DNA of 64,000 nucleotides from the NCBI RefSeq assembly GCF_009745985.1, contig NZ_WFIX01000191.1, forward strand, positions 1-64,000. The letters are read 5' to 3'. Source of the stretch: Microbacterium karelineae (GTDB lineage Bacteria > Actinomycetota > Actinomycetes > Actinomycetales > Microbacteriaceae). Below the pieces are notes generated by a model that saw nothing but the letters and a program-made list of their open reading frames with translations, did no database searches and was not told the origin of the DNA. This document shows positions 38,846 to 48,491 of this stretch, piece by piece; within the stretch, counting starts at the first letter, position 1, and each line of letters opens with the position of its first letter. Both the position numbers and the translations under genes were made by a program.

Positions 38846-39499
38846 TCACGCGGGCGGATCCCCGCGGTGCGGGGGCTCGTCGGGGCGCGCAGGAGGCGCG
38901 TGCGTCGGGTCGTCTCCGCGCGAGAGCTCGTCCCACGAGTCGACGGCGTCGAGCGGCCCGGCGGATCCGCGTGCGCGTTCCCCACCGCTCTCGTAGCGGC
39001 GCCCGGCGCGCGCCCACCGCGCGCCGGTTCCGACCGCGAACAGTCCACCCGCGGCGACGACGATCGCGCCCACGAGGCCGATCCATGCCCAGGGCGCGGA
39101 AGAGACCTCGCCGACGAGCTCCGCGACGCTCGAGGACCCGGCGATTCCGGTGTGCTCGGTCACCGCCGTCTCCACGGCCGACACGGGCGCCGCGAAGGCG
39201 ACGGGCGCGGCGAACGCGATGAGGAGGGCGCCGATCGCGACCGCGACGGCCGCGAGGACGAAGCGCACGACGCGCCCCGTCAGCGCGAGCGCGAGCGAGA
39301 GCGCGAGGACCGCGAGGGACAGGGGCTGCAGCAGAGGGATCGCGTCGGCCCCCGTCGAGGTGACGGTCGCGCCCGAGATCTCCGTCGTCGCCCACGTCTG
39401 CGTCGACGACACCAGCGCACCGGCGGCGCCCGCGAGGAGCGTCACGACGCTCACCGCGCGCCCGCGTCGAGCGGCCCACCCCGCGACCACGGGCCTCAC
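38846..39499 (-). CDS. Trp-biosynthesis-associated membrane protein (TIGR02234-type)
   Basis: A 217-aa protein with about four hydrophobic segments ([64 protein letters not shown]) and a charged, Pro-rich C-terminal tail. The GTG start at 39499 overlaps the hisI stop as GTGA. In mycobacteria the homologue sits between trpE and trpC; here trpE is absent and the gene follows hisI directly. Function unknown. Confidence 0.85.
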   Translation of the reverse strand: MRPVVAGWAARRGRAVSVVTLLAGAAGALVSSTQTWATTEISGATVTSTGADAIPLLQPLSLAVLALSLALALTGRVVRFVLAAVAVAIGALLIAFAAPVAFAAPVSAVETAVTEHTGIAGSSSVAELVGEVSSAPWAWIGLVGAIVVAAGGLFAVGTGARWARAGRRYESGGERARGSAGPLDAVDSWDELSRGDDPTHAPPARPDEPPHRGDPPA

Positions 39500-39864
39500 G
39501 CGCCGACCGGCCGCAGGTCCCGCTCGTCGCCGTCGAAGCAGGTGCGGGTGCCAGTGTGGCATGCCGCGCCCGTCTGCTCGACGTCGAGGAGCACGACGTC
39601 GCCGTCGCAGTCGATGCGCGCACCCCGGACCGTCTGGATGTGGCCGGAGGTGTCGCCCTTGCGCCAGTACTCCTGCCGGCTGCGCGACCAGTACGTCACG
39701 CGCCCCTCGGTGAGGGTCCGGCGCAGCGCCTCCGCGTCCATCCATGCCAGCATGAGGACGTCGCCCGAGGCGTGGTCCTGGACGACGGCGGGCACGAGCC
39801 CGTCGCCGCCGAAGCGCACGCGCGACATGCGCTGTGCGAGGTCGAGATCGTCCTGGGCGTTCAT
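39496..39864 (-). CDS. hisI: phosphoribosyl-AMP cyclohydrolase
   Basis: A 122-aa monofunctional zinc enzyme of the third histidine step. ATG 39864 overlaps the hisF stop by 4 bp. Key blocks are [35 protein letters not shown], with metal-binding [22 protein letters not shown]. The pyrophosphohydrolase half is encoded separately by hisE at 41543. Confidence 0.95.
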   Translation of the reverse strand: MNAQDDLDLAQRMSRVRFGGDGLVPAVVQDHASGDVLMLAWMDAEALRRTLTEGRVTYWSRSRQEYWRKGDTSGHIQTVRGARIDCDGDVVLLDVEQTGAACHTGTRTCFDGDERDLRPVGA

Positions 39865-40652
39865 CGGATGAGGATCCCTTCCTCGCGCATGGCCTGCTTG
39901 ACCTGGCCGACGGTGATCTGTCCGGAGTGGAAGACGGTCGCGGCGAGCACCGCGTCGGCGCCGGCCCGGATCGCGGGCGCGAAGTGGGCCACCTCGCCCG
40001 CCCCGCCCGACGCGATGATGGGCACGTCGGCGCACTCGCGGACGGCGGCGGTCAGCTCGAGGTCGAATCCGGACTTCGTGCCATCCGCGTCGATCGAGTT
40101 CACGAGCAGCTCGCCCGCACCGCGCTCGACGGCCTCGCGCGCCCAGGCGATCGCGTCGATGTCGGTCTCGGCGCGGCCCCCGTGCGTCGTCACGACGAAC
40201 CCGCTCGGCATGCGCGCGGAGCGCTTGATGTCGAGCGAGAGCACGAGCGCCTGCGCGCCGAAGCGGTCGGCGATCTCGTCGAGGAGCGCCGGGCGGGCGA
40301 TCGCGGCCGAGTTCACGCCGACCTTGTCGGCGCCGACCGCCTGCAGGCGCGCGACATCGTCGACGGAGCGCACGCCGCCGCCGACCGTGAGCGGGATGAA
40401 GACCTGCTCGGCCGTGGCGCGGACGACGTCGTACATCGTCGCCCGCTCCTCCACAGAGGCGCCCACGTCGAGGAACGTCAGCTCGTCCGCGCCCTGTGCG
40501 TAGTACTCGCGTGCCAGCTCGACGGGATCGCCCATCTCGCGCAGGTTCTCGAAGTTGACGCCCTTGACGACGCGCCCGCCGGAGACGTCGAGGCACGGGA
40601 TGACGCGGGTGGCGACGCCGAGATCGGCGGCGGTCGCGTGCTGTCCTGTCAC
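39861..40652 (-). CDS. hisF: imidazole glycerol phosphate synthase, cyclase subunit
   Basis: A 263-aa TIM-barrel with a GTG start. [17 protein letters not shown] near residue 17 contains the catalytic aspartate, with the second phosphate-binding loop [12 protein letters not shown] near 225 and VNTAAI-like [11 protein letters not shown] near 112. With HisH (outside the window) it makes imidazole glycerol phosphate and AICAR. It starts 7 bp after the hisG stop. Confidence 0.96.
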   Translation of the reverse strand: MTGQHATAADLGVATRVIPCLDVSGGRVVKGVNFENLREMGDPVELAREYYAQGADELTFLDVGASVEERATMYDVVRATAEQVFIPLTVGGGVRSVDDVARLQAVGADKVGVNSAAIARPALLDEIADRFGAQALVLSLDIKRSARMPSGFVVTTHGGRAETDIDAIAWAREAVERGAGELLVNSIDADGTKSGFDLELTAAVRECADVPIIASGGAGEVAHFAPAIRAGADAVLAATVFHSGQITVGQVKQAMREEGILIR

Positions 40653-40659
40653 GCCGAGC

Positions 40660-41502
40660 TCACAGCCGCGCGTTGTCGATGGCCGTCACGAGCAGGGCCC
40701 GCGCGCCGAGCGCGTACAGGTCGTCCATGATGCGGTTCGCGTCGCGGCGCGGCACCATGACCCGCACGGCCAGCCATCCCTCGCGCTGCAGCGGCGAGAC
40801 GGTGGGCGACTGCATCCCCTGCGCGATCTCGCCGGCGCGGTCGAGCAGCTCGGCCGGCAGGTCGTAGTCGAGCATCACGTAGCGGCGCGCCACGAGCACG
40901 CCGCGCAGGCGCCGGAGGAGCGTGTCGATCCCCTCGGGCTCACTCGGGCCCTGGATGAGCACCGCCTCGGATTCGAGCATCACGGGGCCGAAGATCTCCA
41001 GGCCCGCCTGGCGCAGCGTCGTGCCGGTCGAGACGACATCCGCCACGGCATCGGCCACGCCGAGCCGCACGGCCGACTCGACCGCGCCGTTCAGGGGCAC
41101 GACGTCGACCGACACACCGCGCTCGGCGAGATACATCTCGACGAGGCCCGCGTAGCTCGTCGCGACCCGCTTGCCGTCGAGGTCCTCGAGCGCGGCGAAG
41201 CGGCCCGTGGGCGCGGCGAAGCGGAAGGTGGAGTCGCCGAAGCCGAGCGCCTCGATCTCGCGCGCGTCCGGCAGGCGCACATCGAGCAGCAGGTCACGGC
41301 CGGTGAGGCCGACGTCGAGCGCGCCATGGGCGACATACGTCGCGATGTCGCGCGGGCGGAGGTAGAAGAACTCGACGCCGTTCGCGTCGTCGATGAGGTG
41401 GAGGGTCTTGGAGTCGCGGCGCGTGGCATAGCCGGCCTCGGCCAGCATCTGCACGGCGGTCTCGGAGAGCGAGCCCTTGTTGGGGATGGCGATACGCAGC
41501 AC
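40660..41502 (-). CDS. hisG: ATP phosphoribosyltransferase (long form)
   Basis: A 280-aa enzyme for the first, feedback-inhibited step of histidine synthesis. I chose GTG 41502 ([14 protein letters not shown]) because the longer ATG start would overlap hisE by 20 bp and lacks a better site. The PRPP-binding loop is [11 protein letters not shown] near residue 155. The C-terminal domain of about 75 residues is the histidine-binding regulatory domain of the long HisG form. It belongs to the hisE-hisG-hisF-hisI run. Confidence 0.94.
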   Translation of the reverse strand: MLRIAIPNKGSLSETAVQMLAEAGYATRRDSKTLHLIDDANGVEFFYLRPRDIATYVAHGALDVGLTGRDLLLDVRLPDAREIEALGFGDSTFRFAAPTGRFAALEDLDGKRVATSYAGLVEMYLAERGVSVDVVPLNGAVESAVRLGVADAVADVVSTGTTLRQAGLEIFGPVMLESEAVLIQGPSEPEGIDTLLRRLRGVLVARRYVMLDYDLPAELLDRAGEIAQGMQSPTVSPLQREGWLAVRVMVPRRDANRIMDDLYALGARALLVTAIDNARL

Positions 41503-41542
41503 GGGAGTCTTTCTGATCGGGTCGAGAGGGGTCGGCGGCGAT

Positions 41543-41806
41543 TCAGAGATGTCGGTAGACATCCGCGAGCGTGAGGCCCTTCGCGATCATCATCACCTGC
41601 AGGTGGTACAGCAGCTGCGACATCTCCTCCGCGGCCTCCGCGTCGGATTCGTACTCCGACGCCATCCAGACCTCGGCGGCCTCCTCGACGATCTTCTTGC
41701 CGATGAAGTGCACGCCGCGATCCAGCTCCTCGACCGTGCCGGATCCCTCGGGTCGCGTCTGCGCCTTCTCGCTCAGCTCGGCGAACAGGTCCTCGAACGT
41801 TTTCAC
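41543..41806 (-). CDS. hisE: phosphoribosyl-ATP pyrophosphatase
   Basis: An 87-aa all-helical enzyme of the MazG-like fold for the second histidine step. GTG start. The metal-binding pattern [13 protein letters not shown] (about residues 33-45), followed by [14 protein letters not shown], fits HisE. It starts 16 bp after the rpe stop and stands 40 bp before hisG. Confidence 0.95.
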   Translation of the reverse strand: MKTFEDLFAELSEKAQTRPEGSGTVEELDRGVHFIGKKIVEEAAEVWMASEYESDAEAAEEMSQLLYHLQVMMIAKGLTLADVYRHL

Positions 41807-41822
41807 CCGACCAGGCTACCGG

Positions 41823-42497
41823 TCAGTGGCTGTGGGCTCGCGCCAGCTCACGCAGCTCGTGGATGCGCGAGCCGATGTCCTCGGCGCCGAACACCGCGGA
41901 TCCCGCCACGAACGTGTCGGCGCCCGCAGCCGCGGCCTGCTCGATCGTGCCGGGGCCGATGCCGCCGTCGACCTGCAGCCACACGTCCGCCCCCGTGCGC
42001 GAGGCCGCCTCACGCAGCTCGCGGAGCTTCGGCATCGTCTCCGGCATGAAGCTCTGGCCGCCGAACCCCGGCTCGACGGTCATCACGAGCACCTGGTCGA
42101 ACTCGCCGAGGTGATCGAGCAGCGGCTCCACGCTCGTCCCCGGCTTCGCCGCGATGCCGACGCGCGCGCCGATGTCGCGGATCCGCCGCGCGAGCGCGAT
42201 GGGATCGCGCGCGGCCTCGACGTGGAAGGTGACCGACGCGGCCCCGATCTCGGCGTAGCCGGGCGCCCAGCGATCGGCGTCGCTGATCATGAGGTGCACG
42301 TCGAGCGGAATCGGGCTCGTCGCCTGAATGCGCTCGACCATCTGCGGCCCGAACGTGAGGTTCGGCACGAAGTGGTTGTCCATGACGTCGACGTGCACGA
42401 GGTCGGCCCCCGAGATGCGCTCGAGATCACGCTGCATATTCACGAAGTCGGCGGACAGGATGCTCGGGTTGATGCGCGGGGCTTCGGGAGGTGTCAC
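41823..42497 (-). CDS. rpe: ribulose-phosphate 3-epimerase
   Basis: A 224-aa TIM-barrel of the pentose phosphate pathway. The GTG start at 42497 begins VTPPEAPRINPSILSADF. Metal-binding DVMDNHFVPNLTFGP near residue 38, VMTVEPGFGGQSFMPE near 140, and VDGGIGPGT near 177 are typical. It heads the his-trp run. The 62-bp gap to the divergent gene at 42560 should contain both promoters. Confidence 0.95.
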   Translation of the reverse strand: MTPPEAPRINPSILSADFVNMQRDLERISGADLVHVDVMDNHFVPNLTFGPQMVERIQATSPIPLDVHLMISDADRWAPGYAEIGAASVTFHVEAARDPIALARRIRDIGARVGIAAKPGTSVEPLLDHLGEFDQVLVMTVEPGFGGQSFMPETMPKLRELREAASRTGADVWLQVDGGIGPGTIEQAAAAGADTFVAGSAVFGAEDIGSRIHELRELARAHSH

Positions 42498-42559
42498 CCC
42501 GTCATTATCCCTGCGCGGGGCTCGGTAATGTGAAGTCCGCGATCGAGGGGGGTGGGGAG

Positions 42560-44080
42560 ATGAGCGAATTCCCCTGGCAGAAGGACGGGCATCGGGACGA
42601 CGTGTTCCGCTGGGACCGGCGCATGCCGTGGCAGACCGGCGACGAGGCGGACGAGCAGAGGGAGGCGCCCGAATCGGCCGACGCGAGCCGCGAGGCGTCG
42701 CCTCTCACGGATTCGGACCTCGCTGCGGGCGCCGACCGGGTCGACGGCGCTGCCGTCGCCGAACCCGTCGCCCCCGATCCTGCGCCGGGGACCGCCGCAG
42801 TGCCGTCCTCCGTACCTGAGGCCTCCGCACCCGAGGCCGCTGTTCCCGAGGCCCCCGCACCTCCGGTCGCCCCCGCTCCCCGCCAGGCGAATCCCGCGTC
42901 ACCCGCGCAGGGCCCCGTTCTGCGCCCCGCGACACCCGTCGGATCTCCGCTCGCTCCCCCTGTGCCGCATCGGACCACGCCGAAGCGGCGGAGGCACGCG
43001 GCGCGTCCCGCGGCCGCGGCGGCGGCCGCGAAGAGGGGCTTCCGCGTCGTGCCGTGGGTCATCGGCGCCGCCGTCGCGCTCCCCGTGCTGTTCGGAGTGT
43101 TCGGCTCGGCCTTCGATGACGACGGCGCCGTCGACGAGGCCGCCTCCGAGGCCGCCCAGGAGGACATCGCACGGATCACCGCGGAGTTCTTCGAAGCCGT
43201 CGCGGCCGCCGACCTCGACGAGGCCCTCGCCCGGCTCGACGTCGACCCCGACGACGACGGAGAGTATGAGAGCCACGCGCTCCTGACCCAGGAGGTGCTG
43301 GACGGCATCTCGGCGCGGGCGCCCCTGACCGGCCTCTCGGTCGGCGAGGTCGAGGCCGATCCCGACTACAGCTGGCGTGCGCACGTCGAGGTGTCGTTCC
43401 GCCTCGGCGACGATGTGCTCTTCAGCGATGACATCGAGGTCGAGCAGTCGACGTGGGCCGACGCCGAGTGGGCCGTGTCGCCCGAGAACTTCGCGCAGTG
43501 GATGAGCCCCGATATGCTGCCCGCCGGTCTGACCCTCGAGGGGGTTCCGATCGACGAGGACAACAGGTACGTGCTCCTGCCCGGCGTGTACGCCGTCGAC
43601 ACCGGCTCGGACCTGACCACCCTGCGGGGGTACGACGAGCACGGCGGCGAGGTCCTCCTCGAGGACCGGCTCCTGCCGATCCCCGCGCCGATCGACTCGT
43701 TCGCCGGCGCCGCCCTGCTCCCGGAAGCCGCCGAGGCAGTGGACGCGGCGATCGAGGCGTCGCTCGCGGAGTGCGCGGCCGCGACGACCCTCGAGACGCC
43801 GTGCGGCACGCTCGCCGCCGACGCGTTCTCCGGGGGCGTGCCGGTCGACGGCACGCTCTCGCGCGAGATCTCCTGGGACAGCGGCGCAGAGGGCGTGGCC
43901 CTCGCATACGACGACGCGCTCCGCGCCGAGTCATATCGCTACATCGAGTTCGACGTCACCGCCGACTGCTCAGGCGGGGGCGTCGACGTCGAGTGCACGG
44001 CATACGAGACGCTCGACGAGGTGTGGGTCGATCTCTCGGATCCCGAGCTCCCCGTCACCTGGGAGCACGAGAGCTGGTGA
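42560..44080 (+). CDS. single-pass membrane protein with low-complexity N-terminus, unknown function
   Basis: A 506-aa protein. ATG 42560 has GGGGAG just upstream. The first 150 residues are cytoplasmic low-complexity (Ala/Pro/Glu-rich). Arg/Lys-rich residues lead into one transmembrane helix (VVPWVIGAAVALPVLFGVFG, about 165-184). The extracytoplasmic part of about 320 residues is acidic and has four Cys that could pair. A repeated pattern of strand-like segments suggests two similar beta-rich halves (residues about 200-300 and 340-490). No family is recognised. It converges with rsmB, 7 bp apart. Confidence 0.75.
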   Translation: MSEFPWQKDGHRDDVFRWDRRMPWQTGDEADEQREAPESADASREASPLTDSDLAAGADRVDGAAVAEPVAPDPAPGTAAVPSSVPEASAPEAAVPEAPAPPVAPAPRQANPASPAQGPVLRPATPVGSPLAPPVPHRTTPKRRRHAARPAAAAAAAKRGFRVVPWVIGAAVALPVLFGVFGSAFDDDGAVDEAASEAAQEDIARITAEFFEAVAAADLDEALARLDVDPDDDGEYESHALLTQEVLDGISARAPLTGLSVGEVEADPDYSWRAHVEVSFRLGDDVLFSDDIEVEQSTWADAEWAVSPENFAQWMSPDMLPAGLTLEGVPIDEDNRYVLLPGVYAVDTGSDLTTLRGYDEHGGEVLLEDRLLPIPAPIDSFAGAALLPEAAEAVDAAIEASLAECAAATTLETPCGTLAADAFSGGVPVDGTLSREISWDSGAEGVALAYDDALRAESYRYIEFDVTADCSGGGVDVECTAYETLDEVWVDLSDPELPVTWEHESW

Positions 44081-44087
44081 CGCATCC

Positions 44088-45503
44088 TCACCGCCGCCGG
44101 ATGAGCGCAAGGAACATCGCGTCGGTGCCGTGGCGGTGCGGCCACAGTTGTGCCACCGGGAGGTCGGCGCGGGCGCCCAGGTCGAGCGGCTGCCGCGCGA
44201 CGGCCTGCAGCGCGGCGGGCGCGTCGAGGAGCTCGATCGCCTCGCCCCACCGCTCGGCGATCGTCCGCACGACACCCGTCGTCTCGGCGAGGTGCGGTGA
44301 GCAGGTGACGTAGGCGACGACGCCGCCCGGCGCGAGCGCGTCGATCGCCGCGTCGAGGAGCTCCTCCTGCACCGTCACGAGCTCCGCCACATCGTCGGGG
44401 CGCTTGCGCCAGCGCGCCTCGGGGCGACGTCGCAGGGCCCCGAGCCCCGTGCAGGGGGCGTCCACGAGGATCCGGTCGAAGGCGCCCGCGTTCTCCCGCG
44501 CGAGCGCGCGCCCGTCGCGTTCGTGGACGTCGACCGTCCCCGGAACGGTCTCGAGCGCCCTCCGCACGAGCCCCGCCCGCGCGGGAACGACCTCGTTCGC
44601 CTCGAGCCGCGCCCCGACCGTGCGCGCCTCGGCCGCGAGCAGGGCGGTCTTGCCGCCAGGGCCCGCGCAGAGGTCGAGCCACCGCTCGCCCATCCGCGAC
44701 GGCTCGAGGCGCGCGAGCGCGAGCGCGACGAGCTGGGATCCTTCGTCCTGCACCCGCCGGGCGCCGCCCGACGCCCGCACGAGCGGCTCGGGATCGCCCG
44801 CGGGGGCGCGGAAGCCGAGCGGCGAGAAGGGGGTGCGCGGCTCCCCCGGCTCGGCGAGATCCGGCAGCGCGATCATCGTGACCGCCGGCGACGCGTTGTC
44901 GGCCGCGAGCAGCTCGTCCAGCTCGGATGCCCGGCCCTCGGCGGCGAGGGCGCGGCGCAGCGCGCGCACGACCCACACGGGATGCGACGTCGTCGATCCG
45001 AGCGCCTCGTCATCGCTGCGCGCGGCCGCGACGATCGCATCGCGCCACTGACCCGGCGTGTCGCGGGAGATCCGTCGCAGGACGGCGTTCGCGAACCCGC
45101 CGGCGCCCTGCCCGCTCGCGCGGCGCGCCAGGGCGACGGCCTCGTTGACCGCCGCGTGCGAGGCGACGCGCGTCGCGAGCAGCTGATGGGCGCCGAGGCG
45201 GATCGCGTCGAGCACGCCCGCGTCGATCGCGTCGGGGGCGCGACCGGAGGCGAGGGCGATGATCGCGTCGTACATCCCGCGGCCCCGCAGCGTCCCGTAG
45301 GTCAGCTCCGTCGCCAGGGCCGCGTCGCCCGGCGCGAGGCCCGCCCGCTCGATCTCCGCGGGGAGCAGGAGGTTCGCGTACGCGTCGTCCGCCTCCACCG
45401 CGCGCAGCACCCGGTACGCGACCTCGCGCGCGGGCTGCACCGCCTGGCCGCCGGGCGCGCGGCCGCGGCGCGGGTGCCGTGCCCGGCGATCCGTCCCGCT
45501 CAT
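44088..45503 (-). CDS. rsmB: 16S rRNA (cytosine967-C5)-methyltransferase
   Basis: A 471-aa RsmB/Fmu-type enzyme. The N-terminal NusB-like RNA-binding domain covers about residues 20-150. The methyltransferase domain follows, with SAM motif DLCAGPGGKTALLA near 275, motif IV DAPCTGLGALRRRPEARW with one catalytic Cys, and TCSPHLAETTG with the second Cys. Its start overlaps the fmt stop by 4 bp. It belongs to a conserved run priA-fmt-rsmB-rpe. Confidence 0.95.
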   Translation of the reverse strand: MSGTDRRARHPRRGRAPGGQAVQPAREVAYRVLRAVEADDAYANLLLPAEIERAGLAPGDAALATELTYGTLRGRGMYDAIIALASGRAPDAIDAGVLDAIRLGAHQLLATRVASHAAVNEAVALARRASGQGAGGFANAVLRRISRDTPGQWRDAIVAAARSDDEALGSTTSHPVWVVRALRRALAAEGRASELDELLAADNASPAVTMIALPDLAEPGEPRTPFSPLGFRAPAGDPEPLVRASGGARRVQDEGSQLVALALARLEPSRMGERWLDLCAGPGGKTALLAAEARTVGARLEANEVVPARAGLVRRALETVPGTVDVHERDGRALARENAGAFDRILVDAPCTGLGALRRRPEARWRKRPDDVAELVTVQEELLDAAIDALAPGGVVAYVTCSPHLAETTGVVRTIAERWGEAIELLDAPAALQAVARQPLDLGARADLPVAQLWPHRHGTDAMFLALIRRR

Positions 45504-46435
45504 GCGCCCAGGACCGCCGCATCGCGCAGCCCGCGGTGCCAGTCGGCCGCCGCCATCGCCGCCTTGCCCGCCGGCTGCACGCGCTCGACGAGCACGGGGC
45601 TCGTGTCCGTGCCGACGAGGACGCCGCCGCGGGTCGCGGCGACCGCCCCCGGGGCGAGCGGTTCGGCGCCCGGCGCCGGGCGGGCCGACAGGATCTTGAA
45701 GCGCTCCCCCGCGAGCGTCGTGTGCGCCCCCGGCTCGGGGGTCACGCCGCGAAAGCGCGCGAGCAGCTCGTCGGCGGGACGCGACCAGTCGAGCCGGCCG
45801 TCTTCGAGGCTGAGCTTCGGGGCGAACGTCGGCGTGCCCCGCTGCGGCTCGGCGACCGCCGTGCCGTCGGCGATGCCGGCGACGACCTCCGTGAGGAGCT
45901 CGGCCCCGGACGCCGCCAGCGCGGCGAGCACCTCACCCGCGGTCTCATCGGCGCCCGGCGTGTAGGGGCGCATGGCGAGCACATCACCCGCGTCGAGCTC
46001 CGGAACCAGCCGGAAGACGCTCGACCCCGTCTCGGGCTCCCCCGCGATCAGGGAATGCTGCACGGGCGCGGCGCCGCGCCAGCGCGGGAGGAGCGAGAAG
46101 TGCAGGTTGATCCAGCCGTGCCCCGGGGCCGACAGCAGCGGCTCGCGCACGAGCCCGCCGTACGCGACGACCACGCCGAGGTCCGGCGCGAGCGCGCGGA
46201 TCCGCCCCGTCGCCTCGTCGTCCAGCCGTGCGGCCTTCACGATCGGCAGCCCCAGCTCCTCGGCGGCGCGCGCGACGGGCGACGGCGTGAGCACGCGCTT
46301 CCTGCCGAGCGGTGCGTCGGGCCGCGTCACCACGCCGACGATGTCGTGCCCCGCGGCGTGCAGCGCGCGCAGCGACGCCACAGCCGGATCGGGTGTTCCG
46401 GCGAAGACGATCCGGGGGCGACGGGGGTGCGGCAT
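45500..46435 (-). CDS. fmt: methionyl-tRNA formyltransferase
   Basis: A 311-aa enzyme that formylates initiator Met-tRNA. ATG 46435 begins MPHPRRPRIVFAGTPDPA. The signature HFSLLPRWRGAAPVQ near residue 112 is the formyl-tetrahydrofolate-binding loop and contains the catalytic His. The C-terminal domain begins near 205. It starts 29 bp after the priA stop. Confidence 0.95.
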   Translation of the reverse strand: MPHPRRPRIVFAGTPDPAVASLRALHAAGHDIVGVVTRPDAPLGRKRVLTPSPVARAAEELGLPIVKAARLDDEATGRIRALAPDLGVVVAYGGLVREPLLSAPGHGWINLHFSLLPRWRGAAPVQHSLIAGEPETGSSVFRLVPELDAGDVLAMRPYTPGADETAGEVLAALAASGAELLTEVVAGIADGTAVAEPQRGTPTFAPKLSLEDGRLDWSRPADELLARFRGVTPEPGAHTTLAGERFKILSARPAPGAEPLAPGAVAATRGGVLVGTDTSPVLVERVQPAGKAAMAAADWHRGLRDAAVLGA

Positions 46436-46464
46436 GGAGAGGGAGGTCCTTTCGACGGGGTGGT

Positions 46465-48483
46465 TCACAGCTCGGGATCGGCGACGTCGAGCCGCACTGC
46501 GAGTGTATTCGCCGGGCTCCGGGTGCGACCCGAGGTCTCCTCCCGCTTCGGGCGGCGCGAGCGCGACGTCACGGCGGCCTGCACGACCGATGCGCGGAGG
46601 CTGCGCGCGACGTCCGCTCCTCGCGCGTAGTCGAAGCGCACGAGCGCCCTCGCCCGCTTGCGTCCCGCGACGTCGTCGGCCGGCACCGGTCCGAGCACGG
46701 CGTCGTCCGGCAGCTCCGGCACGTCGACGCGCAGCCGGCTCAGCGCGTCGGACATCTGCGGCACATCGCCCTCGACGCGCGCGACGCGGAATGCGGGCGG
46801 CATCTTCAGGGGCGCGCGCTCCGAGAGCTCCGAACGCGCATAGGCGGGCTGCGTCCACGTCGCGAGGGCGCGCGCGACGGGGCCCGTCACGCCCACGAGG
46901 TGGATGGTCGCGTTCGGCGCCGCGAGCGCGGCCGCGTTCGACCAACCGCGCAGGCAGGCCTCGCCGATACGCAGATCGGGAGCCTGCAGCATGCGCTCGC
47001 CGTCGAGGAGCAGGACGGCGCGGTAGCCGCCCGGCGCCCACGGCTCCGCGCCGCGCGTCGCGACGACGAGGGCGGGTGCGTCGTCGACGCGCTCCACCGG
47101 GTGGGCGCCGTCGGCGACGATCACCCGCACACCGGGGAACGCCCGGCCCAGCTCGTCGGCCGTACGCTCGGACCCGCTCGACGCGAGGCGCACGCGCGTC
47201 GCCTCGCAGTGCGCGCACTGCCAGCCGTGCGCGGAGCGCCCGCACCAGCCGCAGGTCGGCGTCGCGCCGCGCGCCGGCGCGAAGAGGGGCCCGCCGCAGG
47301 GCGCGCAGCGCGCCGGCGCCCGACACTCGGCGCAGACGAGCGTCGGCGCGTATCCGGGCCGCGCGACCTGCACGAGCACGGGCCCGTGCGCGAGCGCCTC
47401 GCCCGCCGTGCGGAACGCGGACGACGGGATGCGTGCCGTCTCGGGGGAATCCTGCGGGGCGGCCAGCACCACGCGCGGCGACACGCGCCGCGCCCGCGGC
47501 ACATCGGCGACGAAGCCGATGCCGACGAGCCGCTCGACATCGGACGAACGGGTGTGCCCGCAGAAGACGAGCGCGCCGCCCGCGAGGCTCTGCCGCACGA
47601 GCGCGACGTCCCTGGCGTGCGCGTAGGGGGCGAGCGGCTCCTCGTAGAGGGGGTCGCCGTCGTCCCACAGCGCGACCAGCCCGGCGTCCGCGACCGGTGC
47701 CAGCACGGCCGACCTGTTGCCGATGACGATGCAGGGGGCGTCCTCGAGGGTGCGGAGGTAGTTCGCGTACCGCGCGGGCGCCGACTGCTGCGCGTCGAGG
47801 CGCACGATCGCCTCCTCCGGAACCATCTCCGCCAGGGCGTCGGCCAGGCGCGCGAGGTCGCGGTGGTCCGGCACGGCGAGGATCGCGGAGCGCCCTCCCG
47901 CGAGCGTCGCGGCCGCGGCCGACGACATCAGGCCCGCCCACGCGGGCGCGCCGCCCGTCGCGACGGGGACGGCGTCGACGGCGACGCGGTCCCCCGCAGC
48001 GAGGCGCTCCGCGAGCCCCGGGTGCTCGCCGAGGATCCCCTCGGCCCGCGCGAGCGCGTCGTCGTCGACGCGCGGCGCCGCGCTCGCCTCGCGCGCGAGC
48101 CACGCCTTCTCGGCCCGGACCATGCGGCGCGGGATCGCGAGCCGCACGACGTCGTTCGCCGACCCCGCCGCACGGTCGGCGACCGCGCGCGCGAGATCGT
48201 GCAGGCGCGCCGGCAGCACGGCGGCCGTCGAGACCACCGTCTCGATCTCGGCGAGGGCGCGCTCCGCGTCCGGCTCCTCGCCGACGTCGACGACGAACCC
48301 CTGCAGCACACGCCCCGCGCTGCGCAGTGGAACCTTGACGCGGACCCCCGGTCGCGCCTCGGGCTCCAGCTGCGGAGGGATGGCGTAGTCGAAGAGGCGG
48401 TCGAGCTGCGGCAGCGGCGAGTCGACGAGCACGCGCGCGATCGGGCGCGCGGCGCGGCCCGATCCGTCGGCGTGCGCGGACAC
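46465..48483 (-). CDS. priA: primosomal protein N' (PriA), degenerate ATPase
   Basis: A 672-aa protein. I chose GTG 48483, 8 bp after the metK stop. The N-terminal DNA-binding domain (VLVDSPLPQLDRLFDYAIP) is followed by the helicase-like core. The Walker A site is missing: the region where it should be reads LAGGRSAILAVPDHRDL. The two zinc knuckles are present as CAECRAPARCAPC and CGWCGRSAHGWQCAHC (about residues 385-430). This loss of ATPase residues is known in actinobacterial PriA, so it probably lacks helicase activity but may still help restart replication. Moderate sequence conservation is normal here. Confidence 0.9.
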   Translation of the reverse strand: MSAHADGSGRAARPIARVLVDSPLPQLDRLFDYAIPPQLEPEARPGVRVKVPLRSAGRVLQGFVVDVGEEPDAERALAEIETVVSTAAVLPARLHDLARAVADRAAGSANDVVRLAIPRRMVRAEKAWLAREASAAPRVDDDALARAEGILGEHPGLAERLAAGDRVAVDAVPVATGGAPAWAGLMSSAAAATLAGGRSAILAVPDHRDLARLADALAEMVPEEAIVRLDAQQSAPARYANYLRTLEDAPCIVIGNRSAVLAPVADAGLVALWDDGDPLYEEPLAPYAHARDVALVRQSLAGGALVFCGHTRSSDVERLVGIGFVADVPRARRVSPRVVLAAPQDSPETARIPSSAFRTAGEALAHGPVLVQVARPGYAPTLVCAECRAPARCAPCGGPLFAPARGATPTCGWCGRSAHGWQCAHCEATRVRLASSGSERTADELGRAFPGVRVIVADGAHPVERVDDAPALVVATRGAEPWAPGGYRAVLLLDGERMLQAPDLRIGEACLRGWSNAAALAAPNATIHLVGVTGPVARALATWTQPAYARSELSERAPLKMPPAFRVARVEGDVPQMSDALSRLRVDVPELPDDAVLGPVPADDVAGRKRARALVRFDYARGADVARSLRASVVQAAVTSRSRRPKREETSGRTRSPANTLAVRLDVADPEL

Positions 48484-48491
48484 GGGGCCCG

